DNA from: Nautilus pompilius
Taxonomy: Eukaryota; Mollusca; Cephalopoda; Nautilida; Nautilidae
Reading direction: 5' to 3'
NCBI GenBank assembly: GCA_018389105.1
Contig: JACATO010000059.1
Location: 62,001 to 126,000, forward strand
Length of the DNA stretch: 64,000 nucleotides
Under the pieces are notes generated by a model, which saw only the letters and a list, made by a program, of their open reading frames with translations, was not told where the DNA came from and did no database searches. Made by a program: the position numbers and the translations under genes. Below, piece by piece: positions 1 to 15,000 of the stretch; position 1 is the first letter of the stretch; each line of letters opens with the position of its first letter.

Positions 1-43
1 CTCCGATTAGAGTCCTGTCACCATGTGGCAATCCCTCCAGGTC
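1..43 (-). CDS. ABCC4: ABCC4-like exon 12 (partial, cut by window edge)
   Basis: Acceptor TTTCTAG lies at 44-50. The 43 bases read [14 protein letters not shown] in phase 0 after exon 11 (ALKK|DLE). This matches the family segment with ALKKDL, then a GDxTxIG box leading to the LSGGQ signature, which lies beyond the left edge. Confidence 0.85.
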
Positions 44-3000
44 CTAGAAAGGTATACAATGTGAAAATCCATCATTCAACACAAAGATATTGTGTGTAAA
101 CCTACTCCAGACAACGATGGCTTGCTTTGACTTAAATCATCGCATGTCAAATATATGAAATAACAAATATTAAATACTCTGCAAATACATTTCAGCTGCT
201 AACAGAACTAATAAGCAATCAAACTGTGAAATGTAAAAATCAGAGAAATTTCAGTTCCACTATAAAGCCATTATTACATTCGACACTTGGATATGCTGAG
301 GTGTGAAGTCCAAACACTGAAGTATTAAGATATGTTCAGCACAGATTTGCCAATATCTTTCCACATTTTAAGCATTTAGAACAGTCTAAACAAAAGAATA
401 TATTAGACTTGCAGAGCTGGAGTATTAGATGTTAAAGGGGATTTGACAGAAATATGCAAGCAGTAAAAGATTTTTGAATGAGTTAACAATCAGATTCTTT
501 TAGCTATTTACAATGAAAAATACTGGGAGCCATAATTATAAATTAGCTTAAATATCAATCAGTATGGCTTCATATTTCTTGTAAAAAGTTGCTTAGCTTT
601 GTACATAGTTGGAATAAATTACCAGCAGTCAGTGTTGACAGTTTTAGAGTAAAACAGTTTGAAAATCAAATAGATAATCTTCTCTCTGCATGACTTCTCA
701 TCTCCTTGCAGTAACTTCTATCAGGTTTCCTCTTAGAAATCCAGATATTAAACATGATAAATATCTTATTTTCATCATCTACATTGTTCCAAACTTACTC
801 TCAGGTCTACAGTTCCCTGAGAAAGTTTCATTAACCCAGTAACTTCATAGTCAGAGACAGGACCATTGTGGCTTATAACAAGCCCTTGAGCCAGAGTGCA
901 ATAGACTTAAGTATAAATTAAATTCTTACTGGTAGTGTTTATAATATCAGATTCAAAAATTGCTGCCACAAAAATGATGAAAACAAAGGACAACTCAGAA
1001 CATATGAGAAATGGAAATCTACAATCCAAGAGAAATAACTGATTAAGTAAAAGAGCCAGGTAACATTGTACATAAATTGTTGAAAATACTTCTTACTGCT
1101 GACCACATCTTATTTCATACATACAAATCAAATGTTAATGCAGACTGGCAAACAACCATCGAATTAATGATGTAATCCACCTTGTTAACGATGGGCTTGA
1201 GTAAAAAAGTGTAAATTAGCCAATTGTGTCAGCAGAGTTAATAAAAATCTTGGTATATATATATATGGTACCTTTTTGAGTGCACAAATGCTGATGATTC
1301 GATCATACGTTTTCTGTCTATGCAATTTCCCAAAAAGAATATTTTGGCGAAGACTGGCAGAAAACACCCAGGGCTGCTGAGAGACATATCCAATGTTACC
1401 CTGGATGTTGATGTCTCCTGATAACAAGGGAAGCTCTCCAATAATTGCCATCAGCAAAGAGGACTGTAAAGTAAAAAGGGCCAGTTAGATTAGTAAAGTC
1501 TAAGCAAAACAGATCAGCGAATGCTTCCTGTCTCTGTGACTGTGCTTATAAAACTAAAGATGGCATCAACATCTGAAACATTTCACTGACTAAGTTTTAA
1601 TTCTAATTATTAACCAGAACATTTTTTGCAGATGTCTTTCTTTTCCTTTACTTTTTGCACTAAATGCAATTTAAAAAAAGAAATAAATATTAACACTAAA
1701 AACAGATTTTCCTGTTTTGGTGGCCAAGATGCCTGGCCTGAGCTGTACAGGGCTCTTTCCTTCTCATTGCAATTAAGCTAAATGCAAAACAGTGACATCA
1801 CATAATAGAATTTCTGTACTGGATTTTTGCATTCTTCCTTTAAATGGTTGTCTGCTTAGATATAGTAGTTTTGCCTCAAACAGTAAATGTTTAATCATTC
1901 ATTACAATAACGTTATCTCTATAGCCAACAGCTGCGTTTAAGAGACACACACACACACGATATATATATATATATATGTGGTATTTTTACCAACCTTCCC
2001 CGACCCCACTGGTCCAATCACTGCCAGGAGCTCTCCTCGTGAAACACTCAGAGAAATACGTTCCAGCGTCAGCTGATCCAACTTCTTTAAAAAATAATAG
2101 TAGTAGTCAGCATTATGGATAAACATAACTTAACAACATACACCTGGTTACTCCACAACACTAATTCTGCTTCCAGTCAGCTGATGATGTTAGATTAAAT
2201 TGTTTTTTTAGAATGCACACTTCTTCTTGGAAAGACGACTCAAATCACGCACCACAAAACAAAAGGTTTGCATTATCATTTCATGTAGCTGATTAATAGA
2301 AATTATGCTCTTATAATTGAAAATATTTCGGGATTTTTATCTTCCTATAAAACACCAACTAAAAAAGTGCCAGTTTTTGTTTTTGCATTCTGCACAAAAC
2401 TGAAATAAGGCAGCAGTTCACAACGCTCCCTTTGCAGGCACACAGTTAAGGGGGAAAATACACTGTAAACAGACTGGCCAAGTTATACACTGGAAGCCAA
2501 ACTCATGGCTTTTCCAATGAAATAACTTGCCAATCATAGACGATATTTCAATTAGAAGTCTTGGGAGACAACTGAAATAACAGTTACAATTAAACATTCA
2601 TAGAAATGAGCTGAGCTTCATAGGATGACAATGTGGAAAAGCTTCCTTAACTATTGGAAAATAAAGCTGTCATTTAGATTTCTAACACACTGGCTTTAAT
2701 AGAGATACCTGAATGTTTACAGACAAAGGTCAACATATGAAATTGTCGTTATGACATAAGGAAGCATACAAGAAATTTATTAGCATTTTTTGTTTGTTTG
2801 TTTTGTTTTAGATTTTCACTTCTCTCAATATTCTGTCATTATAATTAGAAAATAAGATTCTTTTTTTAATGTAAAGTTCTTTCTTGTATTAAAAACTACA
2901 GATGAACAAAAACACTACTGATTCTTAGTTTTAGCCATGGCTGCTATTTTGTTCTTATTTACTACTAAATTTGCTATTAAATATTTAAAAAAGAAAAGAA

Positions 3001-6000
3001 AGTATAATTAAGGTTCAATATTTCTTCAGATAAATATTTATCTAACATGTACTGATTCACTTTATAAGAAAATGATCCAACAGTTCAAAATAAAATTTTA
3101 AAAATTTAAGATTAATGAGAGTTAGTGGAAAGATCGATCATCTACCTTATCCCACCTGGCTGTAATATTCTTCACCATCACTCCACAGTCTGCCTTTTGT
3201 AGAGAGAAATCATTTGAAGTATTGGTGTCATCTACTTCTTCTAGCTCTAGGAATTTCTGTTATATCAAAATATAACAATGATTCTCACTTGACATTTGCA
3301 ATCTATTATATCATCTTTAAAATAGAAAATATCTTTTCTAAAGCAAAAATGTAAATGTAATTCAAAAACTAAATGCTATCATTTTAGCACTGTGACTTAA
3401 TAACTAGGAAACATTCCATTTTTTTTTTGTCTATAAATGAAACAAATCAAACTTGAAATTAAAATTTAATAAAAATGGATTGGAATAATAATTTTAGGTA
3501 TTAGAAACATTTTCTTTTCATACAGAAATACATCTTTAAATAACTTGAAACTAATTTATTAAGTTTAGTATGTCTGACCATTGATAAATATCAGAAAAAT
3601 TGCCAGTTACAAGAGGAATTGTTTTAGTTTCTCCGGGGTATCTTATCAAATAAAATGGAGATATCTTGCTAACCATGAACTGTTTAGACCAAATAACCCA
3701 AAATTATTTTTACTAAATTTTTTTTTTTAATGGGCTATACTTTGTTGCTGAACAGTGTATTCTTAGTTATATATAATTCAGAAGTTTATAAAACTAAAAG
3801 CATACATTCTTCGTGTATAGGCCTAAACACACTGGACTGGACTTTGAGATTATATCATATCATATGTTGTTGTGCACAATAATTTTATTGTTTCCTCTGT
3901 CAGCAACAACTTTTCCACCCCCTTGCTTCATGTGTGCATCTAAGGTTTTTGTAAAGATTCCAAGTCTTCCAACTACAAACATGACATGTTGTATATGTGT
4001 TTTCAAAAGATGTACAACACCATTCTACTTGTGACAAAAAGTACTAAATCAGTTACAGATACTGTGGCGAGTGCAATACAAGCATGACATTTAAAAATTC
4101 CAAGAAATCGCAATGTGTCCAAAGTTAAGAGATCTCTTGTAATATTATAAGTAAATTAAAATAATAATAATACTAACAATGGTTTCCTTTCCTAACCAAA
4201 GATAAGCATTCACATATTAAATGTGAACATCTGTTGTGTGAATTTGTACATAACTTCTGTGAATACCCAGCATGTCAGGCACACAAAATCAACTGATCTC
4301 AATTATGCTGCTTTGGTCACTGACCAAAAGGAGGATAATTCAATCAGTTGGTTAGTGATACATTGGTCAGCCACATGTTGATTTGTTTACTTTTACTGTT
4401 ATTGCTGTATCTCGGTGCCTAATTTTAATCTTTAATAACACTATAAAGTTTATAAAATGACTAGCTAATAAAGATATAATGCGAAAAAACAAATATGGCT
4501 TCTTTAGTTCCCCACTTTGCAATATGTAACCAAAATAAAAAAAAAAAAACATTAATGTGCAGGGTTTTACACTAAAAGATTTAATTTTATCTAAATACTA
4601 AGGGATTTTGTGGTAGTATGAACTATCAAGGAATGAGAGCATTTATTATACATATTCTTTCTTAAAGTCTCATCAGCATTGTAACTACAACACTCTCTTG
4701 TGACTAAACCAGTTTGTGGTCTCCAGTGATTCAGTTGCCATTCTCACATTACCTATCTTCAGGTGATGGGTTGATTGCTTTAATAGTAAAAAGAATTATC
4801 TCTGAGTCCTTTGTTTATTTCTGTCCGATCTTCTGCATTATTTTAACAATCTGGCTTAACTCTCATTATATCCAAAAAAAAAATAAAAAACAAACAAACA
4901 AGTGGGTTCATTATGAAAGACGAAAAGGCATGAACTTTCTGGACCTGTGGTCAGTCTAGAAGAGCAACAGTAATACATAGATGTCCTTCATCAATAACTG
5001 AGTAGAAAAGTTCTTTGGTTGGGTTTTATATTCATGAAAACTAAAATGCCAGAGTTGGTTTATTAAATTTGCTTACACCTCGGATATCTTTTTTTGGAAA
5101 ATTTCACGCAAACTGAAATGCATCATAACAAACAGCAGAGTATGGTTTTCTTCTAATTATTATACACAATGGAGATGATTCAAGATTTTTACCAGGTAAT
5201 ATTCCACAAATCATTAGATTAATTGGCTAAATCAAATTGTTGTTAAGTAGTGCAAGCAAAGTTAACCAGAACAATGTCTTTCTTGGCCAATGAATGCTAA
5301 ACCTGACTACAGAAAACAAAAACTCCATAAAAAAGGTAAAATTTCAGTGGAGTAAGATACTATACAATTTACTGTAAGCCTTAGTATTTTTATGCCTACA
5401 CTAAAAAAAAGTATTTTTTAATTAAAAGTCATCAACATAAGTTTTATTTTCTTTATGATATTATAAATAATCTGGAGATAAGTTACAGTCAATGTCTATT
5501 GCCATGATTTTAATGGAAAATGAAAAAGAAAAAATACCTATGGAATACTCGTTAGCCTTTTGTTTGAATTAATGATTAATTCCGTCTGACTTAAAGGTTT
5601 GTGAAATTGTTGACTGAGATACCTCAAAGTATGGTTGGAAAATGCTGGAATGCACTGGTTACACCATTTTTAGAGTATATGACCAAAGTGCAAAATGTGA
5701 ATCCTGGACACAGAAATTTCAATCAAGATTTACTAAAATAATTAATTATGGTTCTTAGACAGAGATTTAGAACACTTAGTTGCCTATCTGAACTCTTTAA
5801 TTATAAAAAATCACAATAAGTTGTTTTTTTTTTTTAAATACGAGATTTCTATTTGTCATGCTGTTAAAGTCTTCAATTTATCTTAAACCCACAAATATAT
5901 ATAAAAAATTTGTAGTAATCCCGTACCTGCTAAAAATAAAAAGAAATATTTTCAAAAATGTAAGTAATATATATTAAATTGTTAAAACTGAAATTAAGCC

Positions 6001-9000
6001 TAACTGCATAATTTAAAAAATTTTCTTGCCCTTCTGACTGTCTATATATCTGTTAAATCTTTTCCTCCATAATAAGTATTTCAAATCAGCAAACATCACC
6101 ATGGCAGTATGACCATATTCTGCAAAGTTATATAGAGCTTGGTAGTCAGTATATTAAAAATAAATCAAAGATTCAGTGATCATCTCTGAATTATTTTCTA
6201 TGTAAATTAGAAAAAATTCTACATATTCTGTGTCACCTCAGAATTTGATTTTGCTACTTTCATTTGATTAATGTTACTGATGTGGCAGGAAGACTAGATG
6301 ATTGACACCTGTCCTAAATACAACAGTCTAAGCAAGAGGTTCTCAAACTTTTCCTACCAAAGTGTTCCCTTTAAAGAGTTTGTAAATTTTCACATACCCT
6401 TGCTTATGATAAAACTAATTTAATAATAAGCTGAAGTAAATGTATCATATAAATTTTAAATATCAACAATTCTGAAAGATTTTTTACACAAATAACTAAA
6501 TGTGAAAGATGGTTTTTCTTCAACTCAACCAGTCTGTCTGGTAATATTTGGTTTGGTTTTAGGAAGGGCACACCAAAGATCAGCTTCCATTGATAGTTGA
6601 GTGCAAAATTTAGACTTGATCATGAGCAGACTTGAAAATATTCACTTGCATAGATATGTTGACAGAAAATCCAGCAGGTTTTGGAGCACCAAGTCTGAAG
6701 TTTAGGGGTATGTTTAAGCAAATTTGCACCAAAAGTTTGTCAATGATTGTTCTTCAGAAAAATTTTGAGCCCTAGTGTCATCGACAAAATCAAGAAGTTC
6801 TTTTTCCAGCTCATATTCAGCAAAAGAAATTGGATTTTTCAAAGGATTTGTGACTGTGTGCAGACTGCAATCTGCAAGATCCTATAAGTACTGCTCAGTC
6901 TTTTTTTTCCAATGCACTGAGGTGATGCTAAATCAATTCTGAGAAATTTGTTGATGTGTCTGGTAAGTCACAGAATGTGTAAAATAAAACTCTTAAATGT
7001 TCTTCGCTAACCAAGTTTCATGGCAAATACTTTCAGCTTGTCAGCAAAATCAATGATCATAGCATCTTATTCAGGCAAAGATTTGTTTGATGCATTGAGA
7101 CATGAGAATATGTTGACCAGATAAACAAGATATTTGATCCAAAGATTATCTTTCAGTTTGGAAAATTTATTTCCAGAGTGTTTTGGTATGGAAAAGCAGT
7201 GTCTTACAAGCAGAGTTAATGTCTCATCAGGAATTTGCTTCAATTCAAGAGTGTGTCTTGAATGCCAGAGCTTGTCTGTCAAACATGCTGGGAATTCTTT
7301 TTGCATATTTCATCCATGCTTACCAGATGCTGACCAAACACGGAAGGAGCACTGTAAATTGTTATGCCACAGAAATTCTACCATTGCTAGCATTCAGCCT
7401 CAAAGAAATAGCTCATTGCTTGAAATATTTTTTTCACTTTTTATACTTTGAGTGAATGACAGAACTGGAATTCTCTCTTTTAAATTGATAGATATATTGA
7501 AGAAAACAAACGCCAACAGCTAAGTATAATTTGAAGTATCTGTTGACTCATCTAACTGCAAGTTGAATAGCCTTAATGGGCCATTCAAAAAATGAACTAG
7601 CATTTTGTTACCTGACATTTCTAAAATTCTTTGCTGGACTTTGTTGGATAAAGAGATATCTCAGCTTCTTCTCTTGCTTATCTCTGAAAAAAATTCTGAT
7701 AAGTGTCCTTGGCAAAGAGCAGGATAAACTTTTCTCTAATTGTACCTGCCATTAACAGCAATTTATGATTTCCTGAAAGGCAACTGATTTATCAAACTGT
7801 GCTATTTTCCAACAAGCTTCTATTTATTCAAAATAGTTGATATATTTGGATTTCAATTCATGACAACAACCATAGAGATGTCTCTGCAGAAGACTTTGCT
7901 TCATTGAATCTGTGAACAGCACCTTGGCAAGATGACACAGTGAGAAAGCTGGATTCCATTTTTGACGATTGCTGACAATCCAAATTGTATGTAACTCTCA
8001 TTAAACAGTTTCCTTTTTATTTTTGCTTCCATTTTCCTAAATTCAAAAGAAATTTAATTAAAGCTAGATACATTATGGTATGTGCATATCCCCCAACACA
8101 AACTATACATCTCTAGATTTGTATGGAATAATGTAATGTACATTCTCAGCCTTATAGTTACTATTGGCTTTTGGTGAAACTAGGATGAAACACAGTTATA
8201 AGAATATAAACAAATTATTATTGTTACTAACAATCAACTACACAACATCATTGGCTGGCTACAACAGCACAATACTTATCATTAGACCTGGATAGTGGCA
8301 GGAGATGGATGGTCTGCTGATGATGAAGAATAACTACAAAACAATGAGTTAAATACATTCAGCAGACAAGATGTGGAGTGAAAGCTTTTGTCTTAAGAGC
8401 TCTTCACAGGATAGTGTTTGTAGTTTCTGGTGGCTTCTAGAATCTCCTGCATCAGATTTCTGTCCATAATGGTAGACAGACCTCTGTGTTCTCTCCTGCT
8501 TTTCACCCTTATCCTGCTTTTCTATTTTTATACTGCTGTCTGCTATAGCAAAAACAATGCGAGGCCCCCCAGACTAAAGCCACCTCCACTTTTGCTCTTG
8601 AGAGTTGTGCAATACCCACTGGGTTATCGCAGCCTTGAAGAGCAACTACACCATGACTATTTTTTACCCTAACCATAGATTGAGAACCAGTGTCATATAG
8701 CTTATCAGGTTAATGGCCAATAAGTTAAGTTTGGGTCATGTGAAGTTTATTATAGTGAATACATCTAAAAAATGATAAACTAATCTTTTGTCTTTATATA
8801 TCTCCTAAAATAAAGTATGCATACCCCTGTTTGAAAACCTCTGGTAGCTTATGCCCATTATTACCAAGACAGCTGGTTGTATACTGGCTCTAAATACTGC
8901 CAATCATAGTCCTGATCAAATGTCAATACCAGTAGCAAAACTGAAACATTTTGCATTTCATATCAATATCTGTGCACAAACATTCTTTTTATGCACAAGA

Positions 9001-12000
9001 CTGATTTTTTGCAACAGTTTCCCCATAATGTATCAATGAAAAAAAAAATTTTTTTTAAGATTAACCCCAATATCTTGTAACTTGATTACCTTTATCCGGC
9101 CAATGGCAATCCATGCCTCACTGCAGGCTTTAAATGCCATGAACAGGCAGCCAATCAGGGAGTAGGAAAGGAGGAACAACAGCTGCATAGCTACAAATGT
9201 TGAGGCAGCCAGTAGTGAGCGTCCTGTCAGTGCAGCAGGAATGAAACCCAGCAAGTACATAAGGTGCGGACCAATGAACCACGAAGAGTTATGAAACATT
9301 GCCAAGCACTTTGACAGCCATAAATAGTAAAACTCCTTGCTGCAAGTGAGGAAGTTGACAAACTAAAGATTAAAAAGAATGTTACTGTATTTCTTTCTTT
9401 TTTTTTTTAAATGACAAAAACTAGGAATATTTTCTCCCTGATTGTATACCCATTCCACAAAGGAACAACAAGAATAATTTTTCATCCACAAGATCACAAA
9501 AGAACAGCTCTCTGTGAGCTAAAAAACAAAAGAATGAAAAGTTATTATGTAACAACAAACAGGTGAATATTTCTTAACTAATGCATCATAAAGAAAAACA
9601 AAATATCAGGCAAGTTTATTTTCTTGAGGATTTTTTACCAATTAAAAAAAAAGGGAAAGCGAGGTCAAAGCCGCCCACCTTACAAACTATTAAAGCTGCA
9701 CCAACATTTATAAAGGTTACAGACATACTTTCATTGTATTCTATTTATTAAACAAGCTTACATTAATAGTCACTCTAAATGGATTTTAATTGTACATATC
9801 AAATTACTTATCTTATCAGCATGTGCCATTCCCAATCATCCATGATCCAAGATAGTCTAGAGAAAAAGAATTCTTGCATAGGGGCAATCCTTCACAAGAA
9901 TGAACCAACTGAAAGTCCCTACTAGAACTATTCATTTTTTATATGTAGTGGAAAACTGGAGCACTAAGAGAAAACTCATGTGGTCAGCTGATAAAGATGA
10001 GAACACCACCCCCCCCCTTTCCAGGAATCAAACATGGGTGCTTCATCATAGCAATTCCTTGGCTACAACATCACCAACTTATCTTCACTGAAATATATAA
10101 TCTTTATACATACTGATAAGATCTGGAAAATCCTCAAACAGAAGAAAAAGTGTCAATCCACCTACACAGCAGACATTAAATCAGTCAATTCTACTTAATT
10201 TTTAAAAAAATATCTTTGGTTGATTTTTCATGAGATCTACCCATCTATTCAAGTGTTCATCAATGGCTTATTTCTTAAGAAATCCTTCCTAAACCAAAAG
10301 TTGCAATTCGACAGTATTATTATTATTGGCATTTAAAATGTTAGTGCAAGTTAGTATACTAATTATATTACAGAACCACAATAACTTTTCTCTTAAGAAT
10401 TATGTAAGAGTTAAATGGGTCAAATAATTTTATAACAAACCCAGACTTTAGGAAACAAATGCAAAGTTAGTTCTTAGTAATACTAAACTACTACTGAATA
10501 CCAAGGTCAAAGGGCTCAGTTTGGCATATCTCCCTGGCTCTTCTTCATCAGCCAGTCACATGTTTCTAGGCACTCCCATTTCCTTCCACATCACAAAAGG
10601 AAGATTTCTAGTAGAGGCTTTCAGTAGGTTCATTCCTGGGAAGGGAGCCGGTGTCCCTTTTAGATACACATGGCATAAGTCCACCACACAAATATCATCT
10701 CTTCCATGTCTATTTTAGACATGAGTGGTGTCCAATCAAGAACACCATGTAATGATGGTGGTACTAAATTCTACAGAAGTTTTTCAGTAAAATGATGAAT
10801 TCTTCCCATACTTTCTTTCCCTCAAAAAGAAAGAAATCCTTTTTTTTTTTAAGTTATACATTGCAACTTAATTTCATCATGCTTACTAAAACTCAAACAA
10901 TTCTGATTCAAAACTAACAAAGTTAATCCAAGAGATGATACATAATCAATGGAACTGAAAGGAATTAGATGTAGCACTAATTATATTCTTTAAGCAACTT
11001 CCCACATTAACCTTAATCTGATGTAAGAAATACAACAACAATAAGTTTCTTGTGAAGGCATACATCAGTTCAGCATCTTCAAGTGATCTTGTATGTTTAA
11101 AAGAAAAATTATTCACCCACGAAATCCATGACAACTTAGAATTTTTAGATGAAAAACATTTTAGTTTCTTAAAAAAAAATGAATAAATAAATAACGAGTT
11201 ACTTTTTGGAAGACTGAAAGAGACAATTTAAAATAAACTAATCTTAACAATAAAAATCAATATAATACAACATAAATACACATACAGTGGTGAACAAAAG
11301 TTTAAGAGTGATGGCAGAAAAAGCAAAAGGTGTAAAATGTGTAAAAATAAATGTTCCAGCATGGAGATAATTTCTCTTCTATTAGTATATCTTGTTCTTT
11401 TGGGCAAACTGAACATCAACATGATTGTAGTAAATATTTTGCATATGCTCAGATGTCTTATGTTGTGAAATACTTTCAAGAATGCTAGTGTCCACTACTT
11501 AGATTTGTGATTTCTTTTGGACAATCAATAGGATAATAGTAACTAGTACATGGCCTTTTTTAGTAATCTACAATGGATTTAAAGGAAAAAAAAACAGCTT
11601 AAGTCCAAACAAACACTATCGTAGAGTTGTGTAAAAGGGAACTCTCATAATCCAAAGTTGCTAAGCAAGTTAAGAGCGGTAAAACGGTTTGTTATCTAAT
11701 CTTGAATCTGTACAAACAAATGAGTGGACACATCAGATGCCATAAAAGTGGTAAATCCACCCCACCAAAAAAAAAAACTGATGTCCAAATAGATTGGTAC
11801 AAAATGTCCATCGACATTTGAAGGAATTTGGAAAACCTACCAATGTCTGAGAGAACTGTTCAAAGACATTTGTAATTTCAAATTGAGAGTGTCTGTTACC
11901 AGAAAGAAATTCTTTTGGTCCTTCAAGAATTGAAGAGCCCAACTTCAGTTTGTCATCAAGGACTATCTCTAGCAAACCTCGGAAATATGAGCCAGGATAT

Positions 12001-15000
12001 TCTGATCTATGAATCACTGTCCCAGAGGTTTGGATCAGATGGTCAAATTTATGTGCAGTGAAGATTCAGTGACACTTTCCATTCAAACTATACCAAACCA
12101 ATGATCAAAGATGGGTAGGGTCCATTATGACATGAGACCATTTCTTCCAAAAAGAGATAGACTACATTCATCTTATTCAGGGAATAAAAGATAGATTGTT
12201 TACTTTGATATTCTGACCAGCAGACTAGAACCATGTTCTGAGGATTGTCTCCATCTCAACTGGACTTTACAACATGATAATAATTTAAAGCATTTAGCAA
12301 CCATCATCAAGGCACAGATCAGAAGATTCTAGTTCCAAAGTGACTGGCTCTGATATGAATCCAATAGTTAATGGAACAAGATAAACAAAACTATTAAGAT
12401 GAAAAGGCTGAAAAGCTGAATTAACTATCCCAAATTATTCAGTTGACATAGGCTGGTATTTTCAATAGACTGGTGTGTTAGTCTTGTGGACTCAATGCAT
12501 AAGCATTATCAAGCTATAATCAACATTTATGGTCATGCCACCAAATACTAATACTTCCTTCATCTATTTATCTCATGTAATCTTTAAAGATGTGGTTTTT
12601 GTGATAAAATTTTGAATATCTTAGATTTTTTCTTACTTTTGCACCATGAAATTTCTGTCGCTGCATATAAAATGAATAATTCCATTTTCAATTATCACTC
12701 TTTAGATGCAAGGAAATTTATGGATGGTTAGCTTTTGGCATTTACTATGATGATCAAATTACCAGATCATTTTTTCTGAATAAACCAATTAGCCAAGTTT
12801 TTATAAAGAGACTTCATTATTTTTTTTTAAAATAAAATTTTGTGGTAAACTTCATTAGCCTTACAAACTTTTGAATAAAAATTTTCAATAACTGCCAGCT
12901 ATTTGGGTGTATTCCAGTTTACTATTATAAGAGAAATTCACCTTAAGAAGGCAGTTAAATAGTTAAACCTTTTGCTTTGCAGTAAATAAAATATGTTGAA
13001 AGAATTTAAAGATACATACACAAGCTGGCCACTTTCTGGGTCTTACCTGAGCTGCAGATGCAAATTAGGTTGACTACATTAAGCGACAGGTGACCCGTGC
13101 AGAATTATGACTTAGATAAGAACATTTGCAGTCAGTCCAACAGATATTAGGAAAGGAAAAGACATTCCAGAGTTTGAAAAGGGCATGATAGTAGGCACAA
13201 ATACCACAGTAGCAAAGACAGTTTCCTTGGTACCAAGATATCAGTCATTCAAGTTCATCAGCATTGGCAAAAGGTAAAAAAAATGTTTGCAACAGGGGAG
13301 AATTGCAGCCACAAGCATATAGTAACAGAAAGAGAAGAACGGCAGACAGAATAGTTAAGCCAGAATGCCATCAAACAGAGGCAGAGCAATCCACACTCAT
13401 TTTCAACAGTACCCTTGCAAAAACATTGCAACAAATGAACTATGGCAGCCATTGTATAAATCATTGATCACAGTTACTAACGTGAAAAGATGCTTTGTGT
13501 AGTGCAAGCAGCACAGGCAATGAACTGAGGAAGACTGGCAAAAAGTGTTGTGGCCTCTCAAATCACTGAAACCCTTTTGTGTGATTAAAACTGTCCAGGC
13601 TTCTAGTGGTCAAGTCATAGTTTGGAGCATTTTTTACTGGCATACCCTGGTCCCTTGGAAGGCAGAATGGGATACCAAAGCTTACTTCAACATCATTTCT
13701 GATCAAGAGCACCCAGTGTTCCTTCATGCATACCCTAATGAGGATGGCCACTTACGAAACAACAATGCTCCATCCATATGACCATATTGTTTTCATAGTT
13801 TGAGAAACATGACAAAGATTTCAGGCATCTCCCATGACCAGTGCAATTACCAGTCTTAATCCAATTTATTATCCATGAGATAAACACAAAATTCATCCAT
13901 CAACCCCCTGCCTACCACACTCCATACCCTGGGTACAATATTAATGACAAAGTGGAGAAATGTCCCTCACAACATCTTTCAGCACCTTGTGGATTCTATG
14001 CCATGGCTGCTGGTCAGGCTAAAGGTGGCCCAATTTGTTATTAGGTGCAAGTCCAAACAGTTTCTGAGACCAAATTCAATAGAAATAATCACCATACTGA
14101 GTAAATTTTTAAAATTTTAAATAAAAAAAAAGCAAGCAGTGCTTGACTAAAATAGAGCAGCAGATAAACAGGCAGGTGAAAGAGAGGAGGTTTCAAACCC
14201 CACAGCACGTACTGCACAGTGATTTGTTATGGTTTATTGCGGTGTTAAGCAGCATCAGTAAAGATGGGAATGCAACAGAACCAATTACAGAGAAAATTAA
14301 CAAAACTTAAATAAGTGCAATCTTAATTACCCACTAGGAAATTTATGATTTAAAGTAATGTTGCTGTATAATACTAAATTTGAATTTATTTCTATTTTTT
14401 AATTCATATTTAAACACTTTTAGATATATCTGGAAGGGGGGTAAAATAGTTAAATACTAAAAGAAATTTTAGAGAACCAAAAGGAAAATTATGCAGGCTG
14501 ACATGACACTAGAAGAAGAGATGTGTGTGCCAACTATCATAATTACACCAGTTCTATCATGTTTTCAATTTATTCTGCTAATCCCAATGATAGATGTATA
14601 AATTAATGATTCTTAATGGCATTATCCAATAGTCACATCAATACAAAAAGATCTTTTTAAACACTAAAATGGCAAAAAAGTGAATTTTCAAAAGAATATT
14701 TTCAATTATTCTCAGTCAATTAATGCCAGAGACAGTGCTAGTATATGACATTCTTTACTGTTACAACAAAAACATGGCTGAGTTTTTGTATTCTTTCTGC
14801 TGATGTACTGAATTTCTCGTGTAAGACAGAGACAGTAGGTAATTTCAGATACAAAGTTTATTGACACTAAAATTAAATGTTAAGGTTATAGAAAAGTATA
14901 CACTTTCATGTGGGGCAAAACTGTATTGTCAGATTTTCAGTGTTTCTCCCAAAAGGACAGCTTCAAAATGGCAAGTGTCTAAAATTCAGTCATCTAGTGC

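Noticed and set aside
14150-14240. B-box-like TTTCAAACCCC, possible SINE or tRNA
   Set aside because: No matching A box or cloverleaf that I can fold.
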